A stretch of DNA of 64,000 nucleotides from Neolewinella antarctica (GCF_011927835.1 NZ_JAATJH010000005.1:186001-250000), one strand, 5' to 3'; counted from the first letter of the stretch, positions 6,828 through 16,536 are shown. Translations and numbers: made by a program. The notes: a model not told the origin generated them from the letters alone.

Positions 6828-9800
6828 ATGTCTTCCGTCTCCAATCATTACGACCAGCTCATTCAAAAGCTTGACCAGTTCACCCGTAAATACTACGTCA
6901 ATAGTGTGATCCGGGGGCTGTTGTACACGACTGGCCTGGTCCTGGTACTTTTTCTGTTGGTCAGCTTACTGGAGTCCCAGTTCTACTTCGGTAGTGGGAC
7001 GCGGAAGGCGATGTTCTACGGTTTTCTGGGGCTGAGTTTATTTGCCCTTGGTGCCTGGGTGTTGCTGCCCCTGAGCCGTTATTTTCGCCTCGGCTCGGTG
7101 ATTAGCCACGACCAGGCCGCTAACATCATCGGCCAGCACTTTACGGACGTGAAGGACAAGTTGCTCAACGTACTCCAACTACGCCGGCAGGCGGGTGAAA
7201 CGCCGGACTCTGCGTTGCTACTGGCGTCCATCGATCAGAAGTCCGCCGAGATTAGCCCGGTTCCATTTCGTTCGGCCATCGACCTGAGTCAGAACCGGAA
7301 GTACCTGAAATTTGCGCTGCCGCCGCTACTGCTGCTGTTTGTTATCCTGTTCGCCGCCCCCAGCTTAATCAAAGATTCCACCACGCGGTTGATTCGCAAC
7401 GGGGACACGTTCGAACGGCCGGCCCCCTTTCGTTTCGTACTCGACGGGGCTAAGGAGCTGGAAGTAATTCAGTACGGGGATTACCCAATCACCGTCAAAG
7501 TTGAAGGAGACGTCCTGCCGGCGGATGCTTACATCGAGGTGGATGGCTACCGCTACCGGATGCAGGAAAAGAACGCCAATACGTTCACCTACAACTTCAG
7601 TAACGTCCAGGAAGACACGAAATTTAAGTTTTCAGCCGCCGACGAACAGAGCAAGGACTACAAGCTTGCCATCCTACCAAAACCAAACATCGCTTCGTTT
7701 ACCGTCGACCTCGACTACCCCGCCTACTTAGGCCGCCAGGACGAACAGGTTGCCAACATCGGTGATTTGACCGTGCCGGCGGGAACCCAAATACAGTGGT
7801 CGTTCGATACGGAGAACACGGACAAAATCGACCTGCGCTTTGCCAGCTCCGAAGACTTAACCGATCTGCGCCGCGACGGCAGTGACCTCTATAGTTTTGA
7901 TCTCCGCGCCCTGCGTAACGATCGCTATACCCTTTACGTGGGGAACGACCGGTTGCCGCTGGCTGATTCTGTCAGTTATAATTTGTCAGTCATTCCCGAT
8001 CTGCACCCCCAAATCTCCGTGGAGACTTTTCGGGACAGCACGGACGAAAAACTGCTCTTCTTCGCCGGTGAAGCCTCCGACGACTACGGCCTGACGAGTA
8101 TTCGCTTCGTTTACCGCATCACGGATGGCGAAACCGGGGCTACGGGGACCGAGCAGCGCGTACCCATCAGCGGCCCCGCCGGGAAAACAGCTCGCTACGA
8201 TCACGTTTGGGACCTTACTAATGACCTACAACTAAAGCCGGGTGACGAGTTAGCCTACTACTTCGAGACGTTTGACAACGACGCCATCAATAATTACAAG
8301 AGTGCCCGCACTGGCGTCATGACGTTTCGCAACCCCTCCAATGAAGAAATGGAGGAGATCGCCGAGGCCAATGACAGCAAGGTCAAGGACGAACTGAAGA
8401 AGGCACTCGAAGCCACGAAAGAGCTAAAGGAAGACACCAAGGAATTACGCGAGCGCATGTTGCAGGAAGAGGAACTGGACTGGAAGATCAAAAAAGAGTT
8501 GGAGAAACTGCAGAAGCGGCAGCAGGACATCCAGCAACAAATGCAGGAAGCACAAAAAGCGTTCGAAGAAAACCAGAAAAACGAGCAATCTAAGGACGAA
8601 CAAATCTTGGAGAAAGAGGAAAAACTCCAGGAGATGCTGAGTGAATCCGCTAACGAGGAGATGGAAGAATTGATGAAGCAAATCCAGGAACTCATGGAGG
8701 AGCTCAACAAAGACGAAGCACTCGAGAAATTAGAAGAGATGGAGATGGCCGACGAAAAATCGGAAGCTAAGCTCGACCGGATGCTGGAGCTCTTTAAGGA
8801 GCTCGAAGTAGAGAAAGAGATGCAGGAGACCATCGAAAAACTGGAAGAACTCGCCGAAAAGCAGGAGGAACTCGCTGAGGAAACCGCAAAGGAGGAAAAA
8901 CCCCAGGAGACGCTTCAGGAGGAGCAAGAAAAGATTCAGGAAGAATTTGAAAAGCTCCAGGAGAAAATGGAGAAAACCGAGGAAAAGAACGAAGAACTTG
9001 AGCAGCCCATGGACCTCGATCTGGAAAAAGAGGCCCAGGAAGAAGTCAAAGAGGACATGGAGGGCGCTAAGGAGGACATGAAAAAGCAGGAGAATAAAGC
9101 CGCCGCTCAGAAGCAAAAAAAGGCCGGTGAGAAGATGAAAGAAATGGCCAAGAAGATGGGGGAGTCCATGGAAGCGATGGCCCAGGAAAGTGCGCAGGAA
9201 GACATAAAAGCCATGCGCCAGTTACTGGAAAATATTGTCGACCTGAGTTTCGACCAGGAAGAGACGATGAACAACCTCGGCCAAACCACCGTCAACACGC
9301 CCCGTTACGTGGAACTCGTCCAGGACCAGTTTCAAATCAACAACGACTTTGAGTTGGTGCGGGATTCCCTCAATGCGCTCGCCAAGCGGAACGAGCAAAT
9401 CGCCACTTTCATCACCGAAAAAGTATTCGACATCAAACTCGATCTCAAAAATACGATTACGGAGTTGGAGGAGCGGCGCACTCCCCAGGCGGCCAACGTG
9501 CAACAGCGTGCCATGACGGGGCTGAATGACTTGGCCCTCATGATGAGTGAAGCGATGCAGAACGCCCAGCAGCAAATGGCCGGTATGATGGCCGGGGAAC
9601 AGCAGTGTGAATCACCGGGCGGTAAAAAGGGAAATAAGCCCGGTAAGCCGAGTTCGAACCCCGGCTCCGAAGGGCAGAAAAGCCTGAACGATGCTATGGA
9701 AGGCATGGGGAAGGGTGAGCAAGGAAAGGAAGGGGCTGAAGGAAAAGGCGGAAAGGACGGGGCGAGAGGTGGCTCCGCCGAAGAGTTCGCAAAGATGGCC

Positions 9801-10202
9801 GCCCGCCAGGCCGCCCTGCGTAAAGCACTCGAAGCCAAACAGAAAGCTCGCCAGGAGGGTGGGGAGGGCACCGATCCTCAACTACAGGAACTGATCGATA
9901 AGATGAACGCCGCGGAAGAAGACCTCGTCAACAAGCGCCTCACCCGGGATATGATGACGCGGCAGCAGGAGATTCTCTCCAAAATGCTCGACCACGAAAA
10001 GGCGGAGCGGCAACAGGAGCAAGAAGAGAAGCGAAAATCCGAAACCGCCCAGCAGCAGCGCCGGGAGATGCCGCCTAGCCTGGAGGAGTACCTCAAACAA
10101 CGACGTTCCGAGATTGAAATGTTCAAGCGCGTCACGCCGGAGCTCAACCCTTATTTTCAAGGCTTGGTCAATGAATACTTTCGCAGTCTGCGGGGAGAAT
10201 GA
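6828..10202 (+). CDS. DUF4175-type membrane protein with long coiled coil
   Basis: 1124 residues from the ATG at 6828 (MSSVSNHYDQLIQKLDQFTRKYY); an earlier TTG-type start at 6786 adds nothing conserved. The N-terminus has two membrane helices (about 30-50 and 65-82), then a third at about 172-192 (FALPPLLLLFVILFAAP). A beta-rich extracytoplasmic region runs to about residue 505. From about 510 to 850 the protein is an almost uninterrupted Glu/Lys/Gln-rich coiled coil (EEMEELMKQIQELMEELN). A Gly/Lys-rich linker at about 920-990 precedes a final helical segment. The layout matches the DUF4175 family of Bacteroidota, whose function is unknown to me. Length and topology suggest an envelope-spanning scaffold, which is inference. 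It stands alone, with no close co-directional neighbour. Confidence 0.75.
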   Translation: MSSVSNHYDQLIQKLDQFTRKYYVNSVIRGLLYTTGLVLVLFLLVSLLESQFYFGSGTRKAMFYGFLGLSLFALGAWVLLPLSRYFRLGSVISHDQAANIIGQHFTDVKDKLLNVLQLRRQAGETPDSALLLASIDQKSAEISPVPFRSAIDLSQNRKYLKFALPPLLLLFVILFAAPSLIKDSTTRLIRNGDTFERPAPFRFVLDGAKELEVIQYGDYPITVKVEGDVLPADAYIEVDGYRYRMQEKNANTFTYNFSNVQEDTKFKFSAADEQSKDYKLAILPKPNIASFTVDLDYPAYLGRQDEQVANIGDLTVPAGTQIQWSFDTENTDKIDLRFASSEDLTDLRRDGSDLYSFDLRALRNDRYTLYVGNDRLPLADSVSYNLSVIPDLHPQISVETFRDSTDEKLLFFAGEASDDYGLTSIRFVYRITDGETGATGTEQRVPISGPAGKTARYDHVWDLTNDLQLKPGDELAYYFETFDNDAINNYKSARTGVMTFRNPSNEEMEEIAEANDSKVKDELKKALEATKELKEDTKELRERMLQEEELDWKIKKELEKLQKRQQDIQQQMQEAQKAFEENQKNEQSKDEQILEKEEKLQEMLSESANEEMEELMKQIQELMEELNKDEALEKLEEMEMADEKSEAKLDRMLELFKELEVEKEMQETIEKLEELAEKQEELAEETAKEEKPQETLQEEQEKIQEEFEKLQEKMEKTEEKNEELEQPMDLDLEKEAQEEVKEDMEGAKEDMKKQENKAAAQKQKKAGEKMKEMAKKMGESMEAMAQESAQEDIKAMRQLLENIVDLSFDQEETMNNLGQTTVNTPRYVELVQDQFQINNDFELVRDSLNALAKRNEQIATFITEKVFDIKLDLKNTITELEERRTPQAANVQQRAMTGLNDLALMMSEAMQNAQQQMAGMMAGEQQCESPGGKKGNKPGKPSSNPGSEGQKSLNDAMEGMGKGEQGKEGAEGKGGKDGARGGSAEEFAKMAARQAALRKALEAKQKARQEGGEGTDPQLQELIDKMNAAEEDLVNKRLTRDMMTRQQEILSKMLDHEKAERQQEQEEKRKSETAQQQRREMPPSLEEYLKQRRSEIEMFKRVTPELNPYFQGLVNEYFRSLRGE

Positions 10203-10452
10203 GCTGATTATGAGCGGTTGGCGTTGTCTAAACCCTAAATTTTATTTGACGCACCAGCGAACCACATCCCCTTTCTGCGTTGTTTAGCTCATAAGGGTAA
10301 TGTTTGGTCGTTGAACTAGCGATTACTATATTACCCAAAATTCGTTTCAGGACTCCCTCCCTCTGGCCGACTTAGTAAATTCTGCATCTTCTCCAAACAA
10401 GTTAAATTTTTTACCCTTGTCAGCAGCCAGAAAGGACAACGTTTCACTGTTT

Positions 10453-10839
10453 ATGCTTACCATCGTATCCGATCCTTCTAACATTAGTAAGATAGAACCT
10501 TACGCCGAGCGAATTGCTAACGAGTACCAGTTGTGCCCGGAAAAGCGGATAAACCTGCTCATCAGCCTCACCGAGGCCGTCACCAACGCCATTATTCACG
10601 GCAACAAACAGGACCGATCGAAATTCGTGAAAATCCAGTGCGCGAAGACACCCCGTCACCTCGCCGTGCGTGTCTCCGATCAGGGCCCCGGTTTCAACTA
10701 CGCTAGCCTCCCCGATCCCACCTCACCCGAGCGTATTTGTGAATGCGGCGGGCGCGGTGTTTATCTGATGAACCAACTCTGTGACCAACTCCAGTACAAG
10801 AACGGGGGAACAATGGTGGAAATGAGATTCCGTACCTGA
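10453..10839 (+). CDS. Anti-sigma-type ATP-binding protein (RsbW-like HATPase)
   Basis: 128 residues from the ATG at 10453 (MLTIVSDPSNISKIEPYAER); a TTG 36 bp upstream is possible. The GHKL ATPase fold is clear: N-box LTEAVTNAIIHGN (Glu and Asn contact Mg-ATP), G1 box VSDQGPGFN, and the G2-like GGRGVYLMNQLCDQL with a C-terminal GGTMVEMRF strand. Such stand-alone domains bind sigma factors or anti-anti-sigma STAS proteins in partner-switching circuits. No STAS or PP2C gene is adjacent, so its partner is elsewhere. The stop at 10837-10839 is one base before the ybeY start, so the two are co-transcribed. Confidence 0.85.
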   Translation: MLTIVSDPSNISKIEPYAERIANEYQLCPEKRINLLISLTEAVTNAIIHGNKQDRSKFVKIQCAKTPRHLAVRVSDQGPGFNYASLPDPTSPERICECGGRGVYLMNQLCDQLQYKNGGTMVEMRFRT

Positions 10840-10840
10840 T

Positions 10841-11281
10841 TTGGAACTAATTGAGTTTCACCTGGCGGAAGGGGGGCGGGAGATGCCGCCTGAGCACAAA
10901 ACAAGGTTGGCAGTTTGGGTCACTAAGATCATAGAAGCCCGTGGCGGTGAAGTAGGTCCCATCAACTATATCTTTTGTGGGGATGATTATTTGCACGCGC
11001 TCAACGTGCAGTATTTAGGGCACGACACGCTAACGGACATCATTACTTTTCCCTACGAGCAATTTCCCATCGTTTCCGGAGATCTGTTCATCTCCACCGA
11101 GCGAATTGCGGATAACGCCACGGACCTAAAAACCACGTTCAGTGAAGAACTCCACCGGGTAATCATCCACGGAGTTTTGCACCTATGTGGACAGAGTGAT
11201 AAATCTGCTGACGATGCGGTGGAGATGCGGCGACAGGAAGACTGGGCGCTCGCTTTACGACCAGAGGAACTGATTGAGTAG
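10841..11281 (+). CDS. ybeY: Endoribonuclease YbeY
   Basis: 146 residues starting at TTG 10841, one base after the upstream stop; starting there preserves the expected N-terminal strand ELIEFHL. YbeY is a metal-dependent RNase needed for 16S rRNA 3'-end maturation and ribosome quality control. The signature IIHGVLHLCGQSDKS gives the two histidines of H-x3-H. The third metal-ligand histidine of the E. coli motif (GYDH) is replaced by GQSDK, a variation I believe occurs in Bacteroidota YbeY. FCGDDYLHALNVQYLGHDTLTDIITF is the other conserved block. It forms a tight two-gene unit with the RsbW-like ATPase. Confidence 0.9.
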   Translation: MELIEFHLAEGGREMPPEHKTRLAVWVTKIIEARGGEVGPINYIFCGDDYLHALNVQYLGHDTLTDIITFPYEQFPIVSGDLFISTERIADNATDLKTTFSEELHRVIIHGVLHLCGQSDKSADDAVEMRRQEDWALALRPEELIE

Positions 11282-11531
11282 CGCTCTTTACCCTTTTTGA
11301 TATTTCTCCCCGTAGTGCGGTTAGCGTGAACCGGGGCTCCTACTTTCTTACGGTTGTAACCTTCTGGTGGCTCCAAGTTTACCCGCTGGCCAGGTCTCGT
11401 CTTAAACCCGCGCAATTCCTCCCTCCCGTTGTATAAACACCGACAATTGACCGCGAAAAACGTCTAATTAGGCACATCTTTACGGACTTTTCTGCTACCC
11501 GGCAACCCCAATGGGAGCTAAACGATACACC

Positions 11532-13991
11532 ATGAAAGTCCTCAAATTCGGCGGTTCGTCCGTTGGTAAGCCCGAACGTATTCGGGGGATTGTTAGCATC
11601 CTGAAAAACTACTACGCATCCGGTGATCACTTTACCGTAGTATTTTCGGCTTTCGGTGGCGTGACCGATAGTTTGATCGAGATGAGTAGCCTGGCCGCCG
11701 CGGGCGATGACCGCTACGGTGAAGCTTTTCAGGCCTTCGCCAAACGGCACCAGGATGCCATTAGCGAGCTCCTACCGGAGGGCTCTTTGCGGACCGAGAC
11801 CGCAACCCAAATACGAAAGTCTCACGAAGTACTCAAGAACTTACTCTACGGTGTTTTCCTCGTGCGCGAAGCAAGCGCCCGGACGATGGATTACGTCCTT
11901 AGTTTCGGGGAACGTTCCTCTAGCTACATCATCACGCAAACGCTAAAGAGCGTAGGCATACCCGCTGAATTTCTGGACGCTAGAAAAGTTATTCGGACGG
12001 ATAAAAAGTTCGGCGGCGCTACGGTTAACTTCGACAAGACCTACGCCGCAGTTCGCAAATATTACTCAGAACACACTGATATTCAGATAGTTACGGGGTT
12101 TATTGCGTCGGCTAAAGGCGGCCTGACTACTACCCTCGGCCGCGGTGGTTCGGACTACACCGCCTCGCTACTGGGCGCCGGGTTAGATGCGCAGGCGATC
12201 GAAATTTGGACCGACGTGAGTGGCGTACTAACGGCCGATCCCCGGCGGGTAAAGAAAGCGTTTACGATTCCTAAAATGACCTACGCCGAGGCCATGGAGA
12301 TGTCGCACTTCGGGGCAAAGGTCATCTACCCACCCACCCTCATGCCGGCGCTTCACAAACGAATCCCGCTGTACATAAAAAATACGTTTGAGCCAGATTT
12401 TCCGGGTACAAAAGTTAGTGAGGAAAGCTCCGATGGCAACACCGCCGTACGCGGTATCAGCTCAATCAATAGTGTGGCGCTCCTTACTGTTTCGGGCAGC
12501 GGACTTTTTGGTGTTCCGGGCACCTCGGCGCGTCTGTTCAATTCTCTAGCCCAGAGCGGAATCAACATTATCCTCATCACCCAGGGGTCGAGCGAACACG
12601 CTATCAGCTTTGCGGTGAAGCCAGACGATGCCGATGGTGCGCGCAGGGCGGCGGAAGAAGTTTTTGCCTACGAGATTGATCGCGGCGTGGTCAATCCAGT
12701 TAAGGTTGAGCGTGAACTGAGTATTGTCGCCATCATCGGAGAAAACATGCGGGAGCAACCCGGAATTTCCGGAAGGCTCTTTCAAGCATTGGGTAAAAAT
12801 GGAATTAACGCCGTCGCCATTGCGCAGGGGTCGAGTGAACTGAACGTCTCGGTCGTAATTCCGAAGGAAGACGAAAATAAAGCACTCAACGCACTCCACG
12901 AGGCGTTTTTCCTTTCTGATTCCAAGACACTTCACCTCTTTATCGTTGGGGTGGGTCTAATTGGAAGCACGCTGTTGGAGCAGGTCAAGAAACAGAATGC
13001 TTATCTGCGGGAACGCTTGGGAATGGAGTTGAAGATTGTCGGCATGTCTAATTCCCGTAAGATGTTGGTTGACGTGGACGGCATAGACATTGAGAATTGG
13101 CAAGAAGCACTGAACAACTCCGGTACGGACGCTGACCTGGCGGTATTCGTCGGTAGAATGCGCGACGCAAACTTGAGTAACAGCATCTTTGTCGATAATA
13201 CGGCCGACGATAAAATCGCTAATTATTACGAAGGGATTCTGGACGAAAGCATTTCTATTTCAACACCCAACAAAGTTTCTACCTCCAGTAGCTACGCTCA
13301 ATACTTACGCCTGAAAGCACTGGCAACTAAGCGGGGCGTTCAGTTTCGGTACGAGACTAACGTTGGTGCCGGTCTACCCGTCATATCCACTTTACGCGAT
13401 TTGATGGACAGTGGTGATCGTATTCGAAAAATCGAAGGGGTGCTGAGTGGTTCGCTGAGTTACATCTTCAATAATTTCGACGGAACGAAGCCATTCGATG
13501 CAATTGTCATGGATGCCAAGCAAAAAGGATTTACCGAGCCTGACCCCCGGGTCGATTTGTCCGGTAAGGACGTAGGTCGTAAAATTCTGATTTTGGCTCG
13601 GGAGACGGGTATTCCGATGGAGAGTGAAGACGTCAGTTTAGTCGGCTTTCTTCCGGAAGGTGCAATGGAAGCAGCCTCCGTGGCCGACTTCTTTTCAATA
13701 CTGAAGGAGAAACGAACCTACTTTCAAGAATTATACGCAGCTGCGGCTACCGAGGGAAAAGTACTCCGGATGATTGCCACACTCGAAGGTGACCAGGCTA
13801 GCGTCGGTGTACAGGCGATTGGTCCCCAAAATCCATTCTTCGGCCTGAGTGGCAGCGACAATATGATTGTCTTTACGACGGATCGCTACGGCGAACGCCC
13901 CCTCGTAGTCCGTGGCCCGGGTGCGGGTGCGGAAGTGACGGCGGCGGGCGTCTTCGCTGAGATTATTAAAATCGGTAAATTCTTAAGCTAA
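11532..13991 (+). CDS. thrA: Bifunctional aspartokinase / homoserine dehydrogenase
   Basis: 819 residues from the ATG at 11532 (MKVLKFGGSSVG, the canonical aspartokinase N-terminus); an ATG at 11511 is in frame but adds seven unconserved residues. The aspartokinase domain (1-295) contains GGSDYTASLLGAGL and IWTDVSGVLTADPR. Two ACT regulatory domains follow (about 310-460; VSGSGLFGVPGTSARLF and QPGISGRLFQALGKNGIN), then homoserine dehydrogenase (about 465-819) with the NAD(P) motif VGVGLIGS and GVLSGSLSYIFNNF, TEPDPRVDLSGKDVGRK. It catalyses the first and third steps from aspartate to homoserine, probably with feedback control by threonine through the ACT domains. Its TAA overlaps the thrB ATG by one base. 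I see no attenuator in the 250-bp leader. Confidence 0.95.
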   Translation: MKVLKFGGSSVGKPERIRGIVSILKNYYASGDHFTVVFSAFGGVTDSLIEMSSLAAAGDDRYGEAFQAFAKRHQDAISELLPEGSLRTETATQIRKSHEVLKNLLYGVFLVREASARTMDYVLSFGERSSSYIITQTLKSVGIPAEFLDARKVIRTDKKFGGATVNFDKTYAAVRKYYSEHTDIQIVTGFIASAKGGLTTTLGRGGSDYTASLLGAGLDAQAIEIWTDVSGVLTADPRRVKKAFTIPKMTYAEAMEMSHFGAKVIYPPTLMPALHKRIPLYIKNTFEPDFPGTKVSEESSDGNTAVRGISSINSVALLTVSGSGLFGVPGTSARLFNSLAQSGINIILITQGSSEHAISFAVKPDDADGARRAAEEVFAYEIDRGVVNPVKVERELSIVAIIGENMREQPGISGRLFQALGKNGINAVAIAQGSSELNVSVVIPKEDENKALNALHEAFFLSDSKTLHLFIVGVGLIGSTLLEQVKKQNAYLRERLGMELKIVGMSNSRKMLVDVDGIDIENWQEALNNSGTDADLAVFVGRMRDANLSNSIFVDNTADDKIANYYEGILDESISISTPNKVSTSSSYAQYLRLKALATKRGVQFRYETNVGAGLPVISTLRDLMDSGDRIRKIEGVLSGSLSYIFNNFDGTKPFDAIVMDAKQKGFTEPDPRVDLSGKDVGRKILILARETGIPMESEDVSLVGFLPEGAMEAASVADFFSILKEKRTYFQELYAAAATEGKVLRMIATLEGDQASVGVQAIGPQNPFFGLSGSDNMIVFTTDRYGERPLVVRGPGAGAEVTAAGVFAEIIKIGKFLS

Positions 13992-14935
13992 TGCAGGAAG
14001 TACGCGTATTTGCTCCCGCCACCGTTGCTAACGTGGCCGTAGGCTTTGACATCCTTGGCTTTGCCATCAACCGCCCGGGAGATGAGATCGTCGCCCGCTT
14101 CAATCCTGACCGAAAGGGGTTGAGAATTACGAAGATCACCGGCACGGGAGACAAAAAACTCCCCACGGAAGTAGAACAGAACACCGCCGGGGTAGCCGCG
14201 CAGCGACTGCTCGAACACCTCGGTAAGGCGGAGTTGGGAATCGATCTGGAGGTGCACAAAAGAATGCCATTCGGTAGTGGCCTGGGGTCTAGCGCGGCGA
14301 GCGCGGCCGGTGCCGTCGTAGCGGTAAATGAGTTGCTCGGTGCCCCGTTGAGCCGGGAATCGCTCCTGTATTTTTCCGTCCTGGGCGAGCAAGTGGCCGA
14401 TGGGAGTTTTCACGCGGACAACGTAGCTCCATCACTCGTGGGTGGCATTACGCTGATCCGTTCGAACGAATCCCTGGACGTTCATAAACTACCCGTCCCC
14501 GACGGTCTGCGGGTAGCCGTCGTTCATCCGGAAATTGAAATCCTTACGCGGGATGCACGCGCGGTGCTGAGTAAGACAATTGAGCTAAGTCTGGCGATCC
14601 AGCAGATGGGCAGCCTTGCCAGTTTCATCACGGCGCTGCACACGAATGATCTTCCCCTGCTGGGCCGCTCCTTACACGACTACGTCATCGAACCCCAGCG
14701 TAAGCAACTCATCAAAGGCTTCGACGACGTCAAGGAAGCAGCCATGAGCCGGGGTGCGTTGGGCTGTAGTATCAGTGGCGCGGGCCCTAGCGTGTTTGCC
14801 TTGTGTGATTCCGGTTACCTGGCCCAGGCGGTTGGTCAGGGTATGCAGGATGCCTTTACCGCCCACGGCGTCAGTAGCCAACTTTACGTATCCCCCATTA
14901 ATCAAACGGGTGTGACGATACTTAGTAGTAAGTAA
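13991..14935 (+). CDS. thrB: Homoserine kinase
   Basis: 314 residues, a GHMP-family kinase. The phosphate-binding motif PFGSGLGSSAASAAGAVVAV lies around residues 93-112, the N-terminal FAPATVANVAVGFDILGFA is the substrate-side signature, and GCSISGAGPSVFALC near residue 258 is the C-terminal GHMP motif. The enzyme phosphorylates homoserine for threonine synthase. TAATG overlap with thrA indicates translational coupling, and thrC follows after 23 bp, so all three threonine genes form one operon in pathway order. Confidence 0.95.
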   Translation: MQEVRVFAPATVANVAVGFDILGFAINRPGDEIVARFNPDRKGLRITKITGTGDKKLPTEVEQNTAGVAAQRLLEHLGKAELGIDLEVHKRMPFGSGLGSSAASAAGAVVAVNELLGAPLSRESLLYFSVLGEQVADGSFHADNVAPSLVGGITLIRSNESLDVHKLPVPDGLRVAVVHPEIEILTRDARAVLSKTIELSLAIQQMGSLASFITALHTNDLPLLGRSLHDYVIEPQRKQLIKGFDDVKEAAMSRGALGCSISGAGPSVFALCDSGYLAQAVGQGMQDAFTAHGVSSQLYVSPINQTGVTILSSK

Positions 14936-14958
14936 CGCCGCCCACTAGTTACGTACGC

Positions 14959-16290
14959 ATGAAATTTTACAGTACAAATAATCCCGACCACAAAGTTGAT
15001 CTCGCGGAAGCCATCTTTCGCGGCCTTCCGGCCGATAAAGGGCTGTACATGCCCGAGCGTGTGGACCGCCTACCCCAGCAGTTTTTTGACGATTTACCAG
15101 CCATGTCATTTGCCGAGATTGGTTTTCAAATTAGCAAGCACTTACTTGGTGATGACGTGCCGGAAACTGAATTGAAGGCACTCGTCTACGAGGCCATTAA
15201 CTTCCCCGCGCCGGTGGTGAAACTGGATGAGCAACGGTACGTCCTGGAGCTTTTCCACGGTCCGTCGTTGGCGTTCAAGGATTTTGGTGCACGGTTTATG
15301 TCTCGGTTAATGGGGCACTTTAATAAAGAAAACAAACGGGAGCTGGTGATTCTCGTAGCCACTTCCGGGGATACGGGTGGTGCCGTTGCGGCAGGCTTTT
15401 ACCAGACGCCAGGCATTGAGGTAGTAATATTATACCCCAAGGGTAAGGTCAGCTTGCTACAGGAAAAACAACTTACTACGCTGGGTCACAACATTCACGC
15501 GCTCGAAATTGACGGCACGTTCGACGACTGCCAGGCCATTGTGAAGCAAGCCTTTCTGGACGAAGATCTGCGAAAGCAGATTCGGTTGAGCTCCGCCAAC
15601 AGCATAAATATATCCCGGCTGATCCCGCAGTCATTCTACTACTTTGAGGCGTACAAGCAGCTTGGCGCCGGTGCACCGGTGGCTTTCTGCATTCCGAGCG
15701 GAAACTTTGGTAACCTAACCGCTGGTTTGTTGGCGATGAAAATGGGTTTACCGGTGCGGCAATTCATCGCTGCAACTAACGGTAATGATGTCGTACCCGA
15801 GTACTTAACGACGGGTACTTACCGGCCGCGACCGTCGGTGGCTACTCTTTCCAACGCCATGGACGTAGGTTCTCCCAGCAACTTTGCCCGTATGTTGAAT
15901 CTCCACGGACACGTGGACGGTAAGGATCTCCGTACTTCGTTGGCACACGCCGAGATGAGTAAGGTGGTATCCGGCTACGCATACGGCGATGCCGTCACGG
16001 AGGATGCCGTGCGGGAGGTGAAAGCGAAGTTCGATTACGTCATTGATCCCCACGGAGCGGTCGGGTATTTAGCACTTAATGATTGGCAGCGCCAGCACCC
16101 CGGAACGCGGGGCGTCATTTTGGAAACTGCCCACCCCAGTAAATTTAAACCCGACGTCGAGCGAATCCTTGGCCAGTCGATAGAAGTTCCGGAGCGGTTG
16201 GCGGAGCTTGAATTTCGGGAAAAGGTCAGTACAGAAATGGGGGTTGATTTTCAGCCAGTACGGAAATGGCTGTTAGAGCGCTATACTTGA
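14959..16290 (+). CDS. thrC: Threonine synthase
   Basis: 443 residues, a fold-type II PLP enzyme that converts O-phosphohomoserine to threonine. FHGPSLAFKDFGARFMSRLM carries the PLP lysine, ATSGDTGGAVAAGF is the phosphate-binding loop, and the N-terminal MKFYSTNNPDHKVDLAEAIF is typical of the E. coli-type enzyme. Length and motifs are complete. It is the last gene of the thr operon. After the stop comes a copy of the dispersed GC-rich 17-mer and then the parS-like cluster. Confidence 0.95.
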   Translation: MKFYSTNNPDHKVDLAEAIFRGLPADKGLYMPERVDRLPQQFFDDLPAMSFAEIGFQISKHLLGDDVPETELKALVYEAINFPAPVVKLDEQRYVLELFHGPSLAFKDFGARFMSRLMGHFNKENKRELVILVATSGDTGGAVAAGFYQTPGIEVVILYPKGKVSLLQEKQLTTLGHNIHALEIDGTFDDCQAIVKQAFLDEDLRKQIRLSSANSINISRLIPQSFYYFEAYKQLGAGAPVAFCIPSGNFGNLTAGLLAMKMGLPVRQFIAATNGNDVVPEYLTTGTYRPRPSVATLSNAMDVGSPSNFARMLNLHGHVDGKDLRTSLAHAEMSKVVSGYAYGDAVTEDAVREVKAKFDYVIDPHGAVGYLALNDWQRQHPGTRGVILETAHPSKFKPDVERILGQSIEVPERLAELEFREKVSTEMGVDFQPVRKWLLERYT

Positions 16291-16300
16291 TGTAAAAGGG

Positions 16301-16317
16301 GCGCGTCCGCGGGTGCA
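16301..16317 (-). repeat. Copy of dispersed GC-rich 17-mer, 10 bp after thrC
   Basis: Reads GCGCGTCCGCGGGTGCA on the plus strand, so its reverse complement TGCACCCGCGGACGCGC fits the family consensus TGCACCYGCGNCCGCGC apart from one position. Confidence 0.55.
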
Positions 16318-16381
16318 AAGAAATTGGGAGAGCAAAGCTGGATGGGCCAGGGTCAACCCTCAATCAAGTTTGTAAATGGGG

Positions 16382-16397
16382 TGTTCCACGTGGAACA
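16382..16397. promoter_or_regulatory. parS-type site 1
   Basis: TGTTCCACGTGGAACA is a perfect 16-bp palindrome matching the well-known ParB-binding parS sequence of chromosomal ParABS systems (the Bacillus form has TTTCAC in place of TTCCAC). It lies in the 487-bp gap between thrC and the M1 peptidase, with two identical copies downstream. No parA or parB gene is in the window. Confidence 0.85.
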
Positions 16398-16417
16398 TCC
16401 CATTTGCTTTGTCTCTG

Positions 16418-16433
16418 TGTTCCACGTGGAACA
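16418..16433. promoter_or_regulatory. parS-type site 2
   Basis: Identical 16-bp palindrome TGTTCCACGTGGAACA, starting 36 bp after the start of site 1. Confidence 0.85.
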
Positions 16434-16520
16434 ATGGCTCTTTTAGCTTTTGGGAATTACCTAAAAGCCGGTGCGTGCGGCTGGGATTAATTAGGCCTTA
16501 CGAAACTGAGGTTTACCCAA

Positions 16521-16536
16521 TGTTCCACGTGGAACA
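16521..16536. promoter_or_regulatory. parS-type site 3
   Basis: Third identical copy of TGTTCCACGTGGAACA, 103 bp after site 2. Between and around the sites (16291-16777) I see no gene; the short open frame at 16600-16878 overlaps the peptidase start and looks spurious. Confidence 0.85.

Noticed and set aside
9645-9665. GAGTTCGAACCCC, a tRNA T-loop look-alike
   Set aside because: It lies inside the DUF4175 coding sequence and no tRNA cloverleaf surrounds it.
8294-10160. Long minus-strand frames rich in Ser, Phe and Leu opposite the DUF4175 gene
   Set aside because: They are antisense shadows of the Glu/Lys/Gln coiled-coil codons.
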